Shown in pieces: positions 12,768 to 26,065 of a stretch of 64,000 nucleotides of DNA (position 1 is its first letter; each line of letters opens with the position of its first letter). The notes under the pieces are model-generated. The model worked only from the letters and a program-made list of their open reading frames with translations. It ran no database searches and was not told the origin of the DNA. The translations under genes were made by a program, and so were the position numbers. The stretch covers positions 36,702,473 to 36,766,472 of the forward strand of contig OZ025240.1 of the NCBI GenBank assembly GCA_964019155.1, written 5' to 3'. Origin of the DNA: Osedax fenrisi (taxonomy: Eukaryota > Annelida > Polychaeta > Sabellida > Siboglinidae).

Positions 12768-14165
12768 ACAAAATCTTCGGCGTCGCTTTTTTGAAATATT
12801 TTTTTTACATTTTTTCGAAGTATTTTTTTGAATTTTTTTTGATTTTTTTTTGAAATTTTTGGAAATTTTTGAAATTTTTTGAAATATTTTTGAAATATTT
12901 TTGACATTTTTTGAAATATTTTTGAAATTTTTTGAATTATTTTAAACATTTTTTTGAAATTTTTTAAAAATATATTTTGTAATATTATTTATATTTTTTG
13001 TATTTTTCAACTATTCGTTGAAATATTATTATTTTAAGATATAATTAAAATATTATAATTATATAATAAATATATAAATATTATAAGATATAAATATTAT
13101 ACTTTTTAAAATATTTGTAGAATATTTATAAAAAATATATTTTGTAATATTTGGAAATATTTGTTGTATACTAGGAATACAGAATCAGGAATAGCTATAA
13201 TTAATAAATAATAGATAGGCAAACAATCAAAAATCGATCAACGCAGGGTGCGGTTTGGGTTTTCGATATTTATTAAGTAATATTTTGTAATATTGGAAAT
13301 ATGTGTTGTATTTTTAAAAATATTTTGTGAAATATTTTTAAAATATTTTTCCACTAATTTTTGAGATATTAATATTTGTATAAATTTGTTTGAATTTTAG
13401 CAACAATTTATGTTATTGTATATGAAAAGCAGAATCATGAATAGCCATAAATAATAAATAATAGATAGGTAAACTATCAAACAACAAGTAAAGCAAAGTT
13501 GGGTACGGCAAGAAATTCCAAATAAGGAATAGTTATAATTAATAAATGATAGATAGGCAAATAATAAAAAACCGAGTAACGCCGGGTAGGGTACTGCAAG
13601 CAATTCCAAATCAGTAATAGTTATAATTAATAAATTATAGATAGGCATATATTTAAAAACCGAGCAACGCCGGGTTGGTACGGTTTGGGTTTTCAACATA
13701 TTTTGTAATATTTGAAATTATTATTTGTAATCTTACCAAATATTTTACAAATAATCTTAAAAACGAACAACGCTGGGTCTACATCGGATACAGTTAGAAT
13801 TAGTAAATATTAGTTAGAAGACAAAAATTAAATATTAGCTAAATATAATCAGGAATATCTACAATTAATAGGCAAATAATCAAAAACCTAGCAACGCAGG
13901 GTAGTGTACGGTTTGTGTTTGGGTTTAGGTTTGGGTTTTAGACATTTTTTTAAAACATATTTTGTAATATTTGAAATATTTGTTGTATTTTTTAATATAT
14001 TTTTTGAAATATTTTTCTACTTTGTTTTGTATGTCAGCTAACATTTATTTTATTGTATATTATATACAGTATATATAGCAATTAAGAATCAGGAATAGCT
14101 ATAATTAATATATTATATATAAGAAAATAATCAAAACCGAGCAACGCCGGGTCGGGTACGGCTAG
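12768..14165 (+). mobile_element. Helitron-like element, head-to-tail second copy
   Basis: Immediately after the first CTAG, the sequence restarts at aaaatcttcggcgtcgc, which matches position 10222 of copy 1, and follows copy 1 closely. It skips an internal block: near 13718 the text passes from the 11900 region directly to the 12330 region. It ends in gggtcgggtacggctag followed by T at 14166. The two copies therefore form a tandem array sharing the same 3' terminus, the second being 5'-truncated and internally shortened. Confidence 0.6.
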
Positions 14166-14389
14166 TATTTTATATTTTACAATGTGCCGAAAAGCTTTTA
14201 TATTTTTAATAATTTGTTACAAAGTTATAAACGTTCACCTAAGTAACATAATTTTCATACATTTTCAGCATAATTGCATATAATATCGACACCCCTGTTA
14301 TCTCAGAGATAACAAAATAAATTATATTTTCTAATATAATGTATTTACTATACGATCTATATGTATCTCTTTATGTTGAAATAAAAACT
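14166..14389. other. AT-rich spacer
   Basis: No gene or repeat family is recognised. Confidence 0.5.
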
Positions 14390-14695
14390 CGCACGTTAAT
14401 ATATCATTTAAAGAGAGTCCTTTCATCCCATCCATAAACTTTGATAACGTTTTAACTTATAACCACATGACTCTAATTTCCCTTCGAAGCCGCTCTCATG
14501 TTAAGGCATCCATGGTTTTAACGAGAGCCGATCATAGTTTATACAAAATTATAAAAGATCACTTCTACATATTATTTTAATATTTATGTAATTGGTTCGG
14601 ACGCCGTCCGGAGCTTGGACCCGTGTACTATAGGAAGTATACTGCATATGTGTCTGGCGCCTTAGACAACAGAGCAACCAGGCAGTTTATATATA
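14390..14695 (-). mobile_element. tRNA-derived SINE, family B, copy 2
   Basis: On the minus strand the head reads ggttgctctgttgtctaagg then cgccagaca, like a tRNA-Leu-type A box and variable region, followed by a B-box-like gggtccaagctcc. The 3' domain (cgttaaaaccatggatgcc, then ttaacatgagagc, at 14523-14490) is shared with the copies at 2231 and 45330. The head differs from the other copies, so the shared part is the 3' domain. Confidence 0.65.
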
Positions 14696-14812
14696 AAATA
14701 TAAATATATAATTATTGATATAATCATTTAATGTGATTTACTCAATAACTTTAACGTTATGACGACATATATGTTACCTATAATGATGTACACATTATAC
14801 ATGTAAACATAC

Positions 14813-14813
<1 letters not shown>

Positions 14814-14852
<39 letters not shown>
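14814..14852. repeat. (TA)n microsatellite
   Basis: Alternating TA, bracketed by acgtata on both sides. Confidence 0.9.
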
Positions 14853-14859
14853 GTATACA

Positions 14860-15400
14860 TATACAGGGTAGAGTGTTCATCGTATTTAATGGCAGCCATA
14901 ATTAATATTGATACGACACGCATGCGTGAGCCGCACACGGGCAATGAGACATACGTTACTATTTAGTAGCTGCTATTAGCCTACTACCACCCCTACTACT
15001 ACTACCACCCCTACTACCACCCATACTACTACCACCCCTACTACTACTACCCTTACTACTAATACGGCAACACTAATATGGCGTATCTATTACCTACATA
15101 ACGCTGCAACGATGTGGCCATTGTTCATTTAGTTGTTCATCTATTTGTCTCGTGCTCTCTCGTAGGATCTCGAGAGCTATTAAGCCAGGCGCATGCGCTA
15201 TTGTTATCGCGTGGCGGCCGGCGGTGGGCGATAATTAAGGGAGCGCTTAATCAATTCGTCGATAGTCTTTGAAGTTTACGTTTCGCTAGTATACTATGTC
15301 GGTTTACCGTGCACGGGGTCACGCGATGTACGCGTGCGTTCGCTCATGTCGGCGTGCGTTCACGTGTTGCTATCTGCGTATGCCTGCATCTGTATATACA
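14860..15400. promoter_or_regulatory. CpG-rich island, candidate regulatory DNA
   Basis: The island is rich in CpG (gcgtggcggccggcggtggg at 15210-15229) and contains homeodomain-type cores (cataattaatatt, gataattaagg, gcttaatcaatt). No exon was recognised. It includes a CTACTACCACCC minisatellite at 14983-15060. A regulatory role is inferred. Confidence 0.35.
14983..15060 (+). repeat. CTACTACCACC minisatellite
   Basis: Tandem ctactaccacccctactactactaccacc-type units, C-rich on the plus strand. Confidence 0.9.
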
Positions 15401-15828
15401 TGTATATGTATGTATATACACTATTAATAATAATAATATGTATTGTTTTTTGTCTGTGTTTTTATTTGTGTAAAAGCCTGACGTTTACTGAATTTTTGAC
15501 ATTTTTACGGTAGAAATTTAAAACATATGTTATAAAACCTAAGTATAAATTAATATACGATATATAAAGTAATTTTAATTTAGATACACATTTATTAACA
15601 TTTGTTTTTAAAAAAATAATTATTTTATATAAATACTAATTAATTTGTAAAGTGACTAATGTCCGTTTTTTACATAGACTTAATATCCGTTTTTTTACAT
15701 AGACAAATATCCGTGTATTACACCTACGTATAAATCACCATTAAATATAAATATACACCTATATGTCTGACTTATGAATCATTGTACATACTACCTATTA
15801 TGTAATTGTTTTAAGCACTTCTATCAAT

Positions 15829-16040
15829 TTATTTATGGAAGTTTTCGGGCTTCAAATGTAATGTATTAATTGTAAAAATAAGGAATTTCTTGAGATTTGA
15901 CTTGCATCTTGAAGTTGAATCAATTGATAGGATATAGTGAATAATATCATTATAGATTTTTGGAGCATGGATGGAGAACGATTTATGTTGGGCAGATGTT
16001 AAATTGCATATTATTAAATACAAATTATTAAAAAAAAAAA
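15829..16040 (-). pseudogene. LINE ORF2 C-terminal fragment
   Basis: The minus-strand frame reads AQHKSFSIHAPKIYNDI followed by SRCKSNLKKFLI. This matches the common LINE C-terminus pattern 'RSFSxxAPxxWNxLP ... SFKxxLKxFLF'. The reverse transcriptase core is absent and the fragment starts at a poly-A/T stretch, as expected of a truncated copy. The clade is not assigned. Confidence 0.6.
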
Positions 16041-16209
16041 TTCTTATCATTAATATTAATCTACACATATATTATTTTTTTAAATATATAAAAACAAAAT
16101 ATATATAATACAATATTGGCATAGTAATAGGTGGAGTACGAATTTAATGGACCGAGAATGTATATATGAAGATGGATGCTTTGTACGGGTCAATTATTAT
16201 GTATATTGA

Positions 16210-16300
16210 TTATGCTTATAATAACATGTATGGGTGTGTATGTGTGTATGTGTGTGTATGTGTGTGTATGTGTATGTGTGTGTGTGTGTTTATATAACTA
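16210..16300 (+). repeat. (TG)n microsatellite
   Basis: tgtgtatgtgtgtatgtgtg-type interrupted repeat; it explains the His/Thr-rich ORF on the minus strand. Confidence 0.85.
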
Positions 16301-17875
16301 ACTACCATGCAGGTGCGCGTATACGCGTAGAAAGAGACACGTGACCTCGGATGTGTAATGCGCATGCTCATCATTGAAATGCTTACATATATAGGGACGA
16401 CCACCTTCACTTTATTCTTAACTTTAACGATCGTTTCATTATAATATTGTTTACGTATCTCATGGTTTACAATGTAAAGACAATATAGTATTGTTTATAT
16501 ATATAGTTAACTTTATATATATATTAAATAACTAAAATCATTGAAACCATCATTTAGTCGGGTAATAACAAAAATAATAAAATTAACAAATTAATTCGTC
16601 GCTTGACTTTAACTTTTGAAGCTTCGAAGTATTATTATTATAAGATATACCGTAATACATATATTATTTTATTGATCATATTAGTACCTAGAAACTTAAA
16701 GGTGTTAATAAAATATAATAATAATAATTATAATAATAATATACTACCAAACACCTACTATAACATGATTACATAATTAACGTATTCTATTAATTATATA
16801 TATATATAAAATAACTTATTTTCATTATAAAAATATAATTTAATAAATATTCGCAAATAAGAATACAGTACATGCAATAGTGCAAGCGAAGTTATATGTT
16901 TTACCACCATGGTATGTTATTAATATAAGGACGCATGATGATTATATTAAAATGTATATACTACATATTGTAATACATTAATATGTACTATGTATACATA
17001 CGTTTTATATTATCAATGACTCATTATTATAGGTATAAGCATAATATACATATATGCATAAGCTTGTAATAAGTGTAATACATGTATATGTAACTAATAT
17101 AATAATAAAAATAATAAATATAATAATGTTAAAAAAATATATTCTTATTAATTCAATACAAATAAGTCAATAAACAATACTTCATAACATATTATTTTAT
17201 AATGATAATATATCTGTATATCTGTAGCTATTGACTATATATTTATTTATCGATACTCTTAAGGGTATTTTAGACAATTGTCTTATATATATACAGTATA
17301 ACACAATATATTGTGTTTTACTGTATCTACAATATATTGTAAACGGTTCATTATGATTATCCTTGGAAATATATTTATAAATGTTTAAAACAAAAAATGT
17401 ATTTGAAATAATTTATTTATAATTATGAATTACACTATATATAACTACACTATATTAAACTATAGTTCAATTACGTATACGTAACTAAAAATGTAAATAA
17501 AAATGTATAGTATTTGTATTATTGTATTGTATTGAAAAATATTAACTTAAATACAATACATTGGTTTAATACTTAATTCGTACATTTTCAAAATTAAATT
17601 AAAAATAAATAAATAGTATTATTTTTAATTATTGATAATTAATATATCATTATTATAATTTATAAATGGTTATCAATTAAATTGCATTTATGAATCGCTA
17701 AATTACAATATAATCTTACAATTCTAATTATTTAATAATTATTAACATACATTATTATTAAATATATTTACAGTGCTATAATTACACCATGGTGTTAACT
17801 AAAGTTTAATACGCGAACTTAACATTCAATACTTTTCAATACTTCAATAATTTTCTAAATTTAGATAATGTGGGG
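16301..17875. other. AT-rich intergenic stretch
   Basis: No gene is seen. A small palindrome, tatacagtataacacaatat then attgtgttttactgta, lies at about 17288-17324. Confidence 0.5.
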
Positions 17876-17877
17876 TA

Positions 17878-18823
17878 GGGGAAAGTCCAAGATTACCGAC
17901 CCCTAAATGATTATTTGTAATAACTTATTCAATATTAAATATATTTATTTGAAATTTTGTATTTAGGGTAATATTATGGCAATGAATAATGTGGCTATTT
18001 TAAATTTTTGATATAATTATATTTACAAGAATAAACAGGGGGGTCGGTAATCGGATACATGTACCTAATACCGACCCCCTTCTCCTATTACCGACCCTCT
18101 AAAATAATCGTGATATAAATAAGTGTAGTATTATAATATCCAATTAAAATAGTAGATATACATAAATATAATTAATTATAACATTCACGCAATTTATTTT
18201 GTATTGAATTTATGTTTTAATAGTAATATTATATTTTATAGTAATTTTATTAAAATAGTTTATATTATTATTTAATATTTATTTATTAATCAGTATGTAT
18301 AAAATCAACTGGAATCATGAATCCTAAATATATATCAATTATACACAAACAACTTAAGACATATTTTAAAGTGAAATACGGATCTATTTTGATTGGATAT
18401 TATAAATCACATGGGGTTGGTATTAGGGTAATTTAGGGGGTTGGTAATAGGAAAATCATATGGGTTGCTATAATTAAGATATATTGGTTAATAGTTATTC
18501 AAATTAAATTATTTGTATAATAGTTATAAACATTTTATTGATCTACAATATTATGTGCAGTATTAAGTTTTCTTTTAAATAATAAAGTATTTACAATGAT
18601 TTAAAAAAAGTTATTATTTAAATATTTAAAAAGTAAAAACAGAATATTACATTTTATCAAATGACAATTGTAGGATTAAATATTAAAAAAAAAAATACTT
18701 ATTCATATTTATTATTAAATTACTAACAGTTCGTGTATATATTATTTTTTGATATATCTTATAGTTACCTAGATACGAGAGGGGGTCGGTATTAGGAGGG
18801 GGCGGTAATCGGGGACTTTCCCC
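17878..18823. mobile_element. TA-target MITE (family M2)
   Basis: The inverted ends are ggggaaagtccaagattacc at 17878 and the complement of ggggaaagtccccgattacc ending at 18823. TA flanks both sides (17876-17877, 18824-18825). The terminal core 'gtcggtaat/attaccgaccc' reappears inside at about 18034-18060, 18070-18100, 18410-18450 and 18780-18810. No transposase remains. The TA target fits the Tc1/mariner superfamily in a broad sense. Confidence 0.85.
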
Positions 18824-19117
18824 TATAGGGGATATATATACCCTAAATAAATTTAAATTTAAATTGTAAACAATTGTTTAAATATCGGTTTCTTATCAAT
18901 ACAAAACGTATACGAAAATAGTATACTATTACAATCTGCATATATATAATTATATGATATATCATATTATATATTGTTTTATATTTAACAATAAAATCAT
19001 TTTATTTTTTATATAAATTTATATTTAAATTTAATATTTATATTAAATTTATATTATAATATATTATATATACACGCATATTTGTCCATACCATAGAAAA
19101 TATTATATATATATATG

Positions 19118-19205
19118 TTGCATATCATCACAAGACACCGATATACCTCGAGAAGTTAATAAAGACATAGTCTGAGAGTCTTAGAGTACAGAGACCACAT
19201 ACTCT
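19118..19205 (+). repeat. Interspersed repeat R1 fragment
   Basis: tgcatatcatcacaagacac, then a few bases later atacctcg and gaagttaataaag, recurs at 41683-41755 with few changes and with nearby ctgagagt...agagtacagag. The family is unknown; it could be the 3' part of a SINE or LINE. Confidence 0.65.
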
Positions 19206-19637
19206 ACATCAGATTGCAGGCTATACAACAAAAGAATCAAAGCTCAATATTGATTTAAGATCTTGTGAATCAATATCATCATTCAAGACAGTATTACTCA
19301 TTTATTTATGATTGCATATGATTTATAAAGTATGTTTTGTTATTTATTATATCACGAGTAAATATATATATATTACCATTTTATTATTATCTCATATTAC
19401 CACGTTATTATAAACAAATTTTTTAGTTATCATTTAAAAAGTGTAAATATCTGATTCACATATTTATATACTATGGGTTAATTTAGTGATTTTTATTCAG
19501 TGTAGATATCTTTTAATCATGTACATCTAGTTTTATCATATTACTATTGTTGGATAAGTAGTGTAAATACATACACATAATACCCAATTATAATGACAAT
19601 ACATCATAATTAAATAGAAAACCTATATATAGGTTGT

Positions 19638-19755
19638 ACAGGTATACCTACAATAACATATACGTTCTATATAATACATTAATTTTAATTAGATTTATAT
19701 AAAGTTAATTATGGTATTATATAGAATATATATATGTTATTCTAGGTATACCTGT
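19638..19755. mobile_element. Foldback MITE, about 118 bp
   Basis: The left arm acaggtatacctacaataac, then atatacgttctatataatac, is mirrored by the right arm gtattatatagaatatatat, then atgttattctaggtatacctgt. Only about 30 bases separate the arms. Confidence 0.75.
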
Positions 19756-19860
19756 TTACAGTATACAGTGTACACTATAAGTATATAATTGAACACACGC
19801 TGCTATACATCCACATACTCAAATATGATTTATATTTATATATATATATATATATATTAA

Positions 19861-19912
19861 CATATACCAAAGATTTTCCAAAGGATAAACTTCAAAATAT
19901 CTTTGCATATAC
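19861..19912. repeat. Short foldback of the accaaagattttcc family
   Basis: atataccaaagattttcc is mirrored imperfectly by aaaatatctttgcatat. Similar ends occur at 57053-57108 and as the termini of the element at 60518-60989. Confidence 0.5.
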
Positions 19913-19959
19913 TATGGTACGCATATATGCGTATATATATACACATAGTATGCGTCGCA

Positions 19960-20200
19960 CACACATATCAATTCACATGCACACACATACACCTACCCAC
20001 CCCACACACACACGCACACGTGTAGTAACGAAGAGATACCTCTAGATATTGTATTGATAACACTTTATTTGATTACGTAATCGATGTCACGTGCACACAT
20101 GATAACAATGGGGGCAATGATGTCACGTGAGAGGAGACTAGACAATGATTCGCGAGTTGATTGATGATTGACGGTTATGTACCGTATAATTACTAGTTAT
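19960..20200. other. Mixed-composition patch with CA repeat and cacgtg/gtcacgtg motifs
   Basis: Contains cacacacacgcacacgtg, two gatgtcacgtg copies and the homeodomain/PBC-like string gttgattgatgattgacgg. It sits just beyond the 3' end of the homeobox gene. No coding potential was recognised. Confidence 0.3.
20065..20070 (-). terminator. Candidate polyadenylation signal of the homeobox gene
   Basis: tttatt on the plus strand is AATAAA on the minus strand. It is the first AATAAA noticed downstream of the stop codon at 20567, about 500 bases away. AT-rich sequence makes chance matches likely. Confidence 0.25.
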
Positions 20201-20228
20201 GAACACAATAATAGATATTAAAATATCC

Positions 20229-20236
20229 TGAATATA

Positions 20237-20311
<75 letters not shown>
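20229..20311. repeat. (TA)n microsatellite
   Basis: Alternating TA with one tttatata interruption at its left end. Confidence 0.92.
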
Positions 20312-20314
<3 letters not shown>

Positions 20315-20566
20315 TAATATATCTTATAACATTGTAATTATATTATTGAAAATAATTATAAAAAGTAATACTAATATTATGAGAATTAATAATAAATAAA
20401 TAATAATATTATGATCGAACAATTAATATCAATTAAATATATATATACATATAAATATACAAATATATATGTGTATTATATAATAGATATTAGTCGATGA
20501 CAAATCATTCGGATTATTTAGATACGATAACGCTACGACTACAGGACACGGTACACCGGACACCGG

Positions 20567-20950
20567 TCAACAATAACCGGTGTAGAACGGAAGTACGGAT
20601 CGTGGCGGGAACGTGGTGGGAGGTCCGCAAGCGAAGAACGGAAGCGCGTACGGTGAACTGACCGCCGCGGTCGTAGCTTGACCGGAAGTGGGTGACCATT
20701 TACTGGCGTCGGCGGCGGCGGCTGCGGTGAAGTCCTGCGAGGTAACCCCGACGGCGTAACAGGGGTCACCGAGGTCACCGAGCAGAGGGTTATGTCCTCG
20801 TTCACCGACGGTGACGACGGCGGTGGCGGAGTTAACGGTAGTGTTTCCGATGACGGAAGTAGAAGGACACGACCTTGAAGTGGAGGGCGTGTTAGTACCT
20901 TCGCGATCTCGACGCTCACGAGCTCTGCGGTTCTGGAACCATATCTTCAC
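20567..20950 (-). CDS. Homeobox gene, exon 4 (homeodomain helix 3 and C-terminal tail)
   Basis: The exon begins right after acacag (acceptor AG at 20952-20951). Its first codons read VKIWFQNRRARERRDR, homeodomain positions 45-60, so the intron lies at the widely shared 44/45 position. The 111-residue tail is low-complexity, with FTAAAAADASK and PFFACGPP, and ends FYTGYC before the stop. The exon is GC- and CpG-rich, unlike the surrounding introns. The overlapping ORFs at 20514-20699, 20539-20919 and 20811-21113 are shadows. Confidence 0.92.
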   Translation of the reverse strand: MKIWFQNRRARERRDREGTNTPSTSRSCPSTSVIGNTTVNSATAVVTVGERGHNPLLGDLGDPCYAVGVTSQDFTAAAAADASKWSPTSGQATTAAVSSPYALPFFACGPPTTFPPRSVLPFYTGYC

Positions 20951-22150
20951 CTGTGTACATGAACAGGAAGAGTTTATTTCCGTTAAATTACTATATATAT
21001 ATATATGCGCGTATGTGTGGATGAATATGTTTGAGATTATGTACGCCTATGTATGTGTGCATATTACAGTACTCTTTATAAAGTCTATTAATAGTATATT
21101 AAAAGTATATTAAACCATGTAGATGGTGTAATGTTGAACAATAATACACAATTAAACGCGTGATAAGTTTAATTAAATTAGTCGTCGGTCATTATCGGGC
21201 CGGGGGGATGCCAGGTTAGGGGTGGAGGGGCGGGGCGATGGAGAATGTTTCTCGCTAGGAATCCCCGTGTCCCCGGGCCGTGCTCGCTAATCTCCTCGTC
21301 GCTCGCTAGGATACAACGCGTTACTCACACGTGACTCGCGTGACTCCTGACGGCGAATATGTCGACCCCTAATGGGATAATAAGTCGTTTCCGCTAGACA
21401 GAGAGAAGAGCGATTTTTTAATGATGCCCGATTTCACGGTTCGTCGCTTAGCACGCTTACTACAGGGGGTGGCTGTCGGCATCGCGTGTGGGCGTGTTGA
21501 CGTGGGCGAATACTAGGCGTGTCATGGGCGTGGCTTATATAAGACGCGAGATTTGTTTGCGCGAGTTGTATTTATCGTATTCGGTAATATCACGTGGAGA
21601 TTCACGTATTGTTACGTAACGAGGCTACACCTGTCACTCAATATCTAATACTATTATGTAATCAGGTACATTAAATTCGTCTTCACCAACCAAACTATTA
21701 CGAAACTTTATTACTATTATTATCGAAATAAATGAAATTGATTTAATGTAATGAATTTTACTGTATTCGAAATTTATTTTACATCATTTTATGTGCTAAT
21801 ATAATCTATTAAATATATTTTAAATTTCACATTTCACTATTATGACATAGATATAATTAAGTTAAAAATGTATCAATAAGATATAATTAAAAAATAGTAT
21901 ATATATATATATTTAAAAACCTATATATATATTTACTATAAATAGTACATGTTTTATTAAAATCATTTATAAATATATAGATGATCCATCATCGATAACT
22001 TATAAACAAGTTACCAGTATTCCCTTATTAGTCTTTTCTACAATTCAGCTAGTTATGGTTTATAGTATTTATATGCTTATGCATTAAGGAATATATCCAG
22101 TCGTATGTTTTATATATAATACTTATGACTATATATATTCCAAAACACAT

Positions 22151-22185
<35 letters not shown>

Positions 22186-23108
22186 TTAGTAAATAACTAA
22201 AAACCATAATTAAAGGACTTATAGAAAAACTACAACTGTTAATGTGTTAAGGTTAATAAAGCCTATGTGTATAAACCATATTAATTATATATTATGCTTA
22301 CTGACTTTTAGCTTCACATGTTGAGACTAAACTATAACTAAATGCATCTGTACACGGTGGTATTGTTGTAGTATTAGTGTTTTACGGTTTATCTCTAGCA
22401 GTATAGTACTTATAGTTTGTACTTATATTGAAAATATGTATATTACTATAATATAGTAAATTTTATATTTTTCATTAAATACTTTTGAATTATTAAATTA
22501 TGGTTTGATAATTAGAGTGATACTTTATAATTATTCTGTAATGATATATATATATATATATATATACATATGTATACACAATAAATCGTACGACATAGAA
22601 TATACATACATACACCGGGCTATATATATACACCGGGCTACACGGCATACAGCGACGTAACCATGGGTATACACTGTATACTATACAGTACAATGACGGG
22701 GGTGGGGTGTGGGAGTGCTAACCCTAGTCTCAGTTAGATTGAGGTTAGAAGACAGCTCGGCCACGTCTATACTGCTCAAGTAATGGGTACCTCGAAACTT
22801 CTCCTCCAGAATGTGTACCTGAGATATAGGCACTCTGATTAGAATATATACTAGCATACTAACATTTGTTTTACCATAATATCACTTAAATATTAATATA
22901 TTATTGATATCAATTGGATTTTTTTAAATAGTATACTTTTTTTTCTTATTTGAAAAAAATAAAATATATTCTCAATTATTAGAAATTTAACAATTTGTAT
23001 ATATCTTCATGTATTTATATATAACATTTGTTTTATATTAAACATATTTATTGTATTGTAACCCTCTTAATATTTATAATACCTATATATAATTAGTTAT
23101 TATCATAC

Positions 23109-23153
<45 letters not shown>

Positions 23154-24177
23154 GTTAAATTTAAAGATATGTTGCATTCTCCAATTATGATTAAATATAT
23201 TGATATAAATTAATTAAAATTAATATATTAATATGTATATATTAATTATTTACACATATGTATATTATTAATTATTAATTTGTATAGAAAATAAATGTTA
23301 TTAGTATTTTATAACTATATTTTAGAATATAATAGCATACTACTATATCGTTAGTTAATATTATACATGTATATTTATGGTAATATTAATACTATATATA
23401 ATATAATAATTATTACCTAATAAATAATAATATAAATAAAAAATGTATATAATTAATTTTATATATACGGGAGAATCCTAATTCGGACCAGTACATTATA
23501 ACATATTCTAGAATTTTAATAATTAATATGAATATTTTTAATTTTAATAGTATATTTTATATATATATATAATTATATAAGTACATAAATTTAAAAATTG
23601 CCCTAACAATTATTTTCAGTTAAAAAGTTATTTCTAAAAAATAAATGTATGGTTAACTAAAACTATTATAACTAAAATATGTTTTTAATAAACCGAATTC
23701 GGATAAATTTTAATATAATTAAATATAAATTAATGATTAAAACATATATAATTAGGTTATTGTATTAATATATAATATTATATAATATTAATTAACTTAT
23801 TATTTAATATAAAGAATCAAGTTTATTTCATATTTATATTCGTTATAATAAATTATATTTAGAAAATTGAAAATAATAGACAATATAATCATTGATAATA
23901 GTGACATATATCATATATAAGTATATAATTATATAAGTATATATACTTATATATACGTTTACGTCAAAATAGTAATAATATTATATAAATTTACATTTTA
24001 AAAGTATTGAATATTAACTTATTTGATTATATTTTAAAAATAGTATTTAATTATTTAACAAATAACTGCTATATTTTATTTTTTTGATAAAATGACTCTA
24101 AAGGGTAATATTGGAGGTGGTCCGAATTAGGGACCGAATGCGGGTAATCTACTCTAAAATAAAAATACAAATGAAAT

Positions 24178-24208
<31 letters not shown>

Positions 24209-25050
24209 AATGTAATAAAATAATTGAATAAATATAAATTGTGATTTAGAATAAAGAAATATAGTAATATCATATATAGATATAATCGAATATACGTTTT
24301 GTAAAATGCAGTGAAATTAAATTTGGAATTTAAATGCATACCTATTAAACCATACGACGTGCATTACCTATCTACACTCCAATCAATTTCGGACACGTAT
24401 ATTTTCTAACTATAGTTATAGCTTCACTGTCTATCGTTACTTTTTTTAATAATGTTGTATTGTATAGTTATAATGTTGTATTATATAGTTATAATGTTGT
24501 ATTGTATAGTTATAATGTTGTTGAGTGTACCCACATGATGTACTAATACCTATCATAAGCACCGAATAATACAAATTATTTATTCACCGTATGCTAATAT
24601 TGTAAAGAAAATGTATAATTCTATCAAATAAAATCATACATGTATTTGCAAATAGTATACAAATAATATAAATCTCCGTGTTCCTAAGTACATTTTTCAT
24701 ATTATATTGTGTTCATTCTAATACTAGGCGATCTATATTATGATGTATAAATACTTTAATCTCTTATACTATATCTATAGATGATTATTAAATTTAATAT
24801 AGTAATAATTAATGTTGTAGATTATAATTAAATTAAATATATTAATATTTAATTAAAGATATATACAAATATATCTATATCATTTTTAATGTAAATAAAT
24901 GCTACAAAATGCTGTTTAATATATATATAATAAAATCAAATGCTTTTTCCGTAAAGGATAATTCTTAAAATTGAAGATGCAATATTGTATAACTCATTTA
25001 GTTTTGATATTGATATATTATATGTTTATAATTGTTACTACAATAATACA

Positions 25051-25102
<52 letters not shown>

Positions 25103-25985
25103 TATATTTGTATACATTTAAAGTATTATATTCGTATATATACATATTTTATAGTATATCATATATCTAAGTGCATATAAGAAATCACATATAATATTAT
25201 AGTTGAATTATATATATTTAAAATCATTAATGTAAATACTAAATATTATGTATATATATATATATATATATATATAATGTAAACTTATCCTTAAATGATA
25301 ATATCAAAAAAAAACAATAAAATTAATAATTATTTAATATTTATAATTATTTGCAAAATTGATAATACAATTTTTTAATAAAAAATAATATTTTCAAGTA
25401 TACTTGTCGTATATATACTTGATGTATACATCAAAAATATAAATATATACACACAAATAACTAGTAACGGTATATATCGTGTAAACTATACAAAAATAAA
25501 AATAAAAAGTATAATAATAAATTAGCTGTCAACAAAAATTAATTATTATGAATTAATAATAATAAATTAGATTTAAAAGTAGAATATGAATAATTAATCC
25601 TCGAATAAAACAAAATGTATTATATATATAATATATAATATATAATATATATATATTATAAATAATAATTTGTTTATCAATTTGTTTAAATCTTTACAAA
25701 TTATAATTATATGTGAACTTATATATTGATTACACAAATGCAATTGAAATGCTAATTGGTGAGATTATTATTAATTAATAATATTTATTCAACTAATACT
25801 ATGCCAATGACATATATTATTCGTTATCGGATTATTGAATATATATTACGCTAGTATTATAAATATGTATTAATATATTAATTAGTATATATTACAATAT
25901 AGATTAATCGGATTATATAATAATTGTAAATATATAACATTATTTTAATTCATTAATATTAATATAATGTATGTATATCTAATAT

Positions 25986-26065
<80 letters not shown>

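Noticed and set aside
10112..13699. Lys/Phe-rich and other ORFs in the 10-14 kb region
   Set aside because: They are translations of T-rich repeat units of the Helitron-like elements.
20514..21113. Overlapping ORFs around the homeobox last exon (20514-20699, 20539-20919 minus; 20811-21113 plus)
   Set aside because: They are other-frame readings of the GC-rich exon 4; only the frame starting VKIWFQNRR has the homeodomain and matching splice phase.
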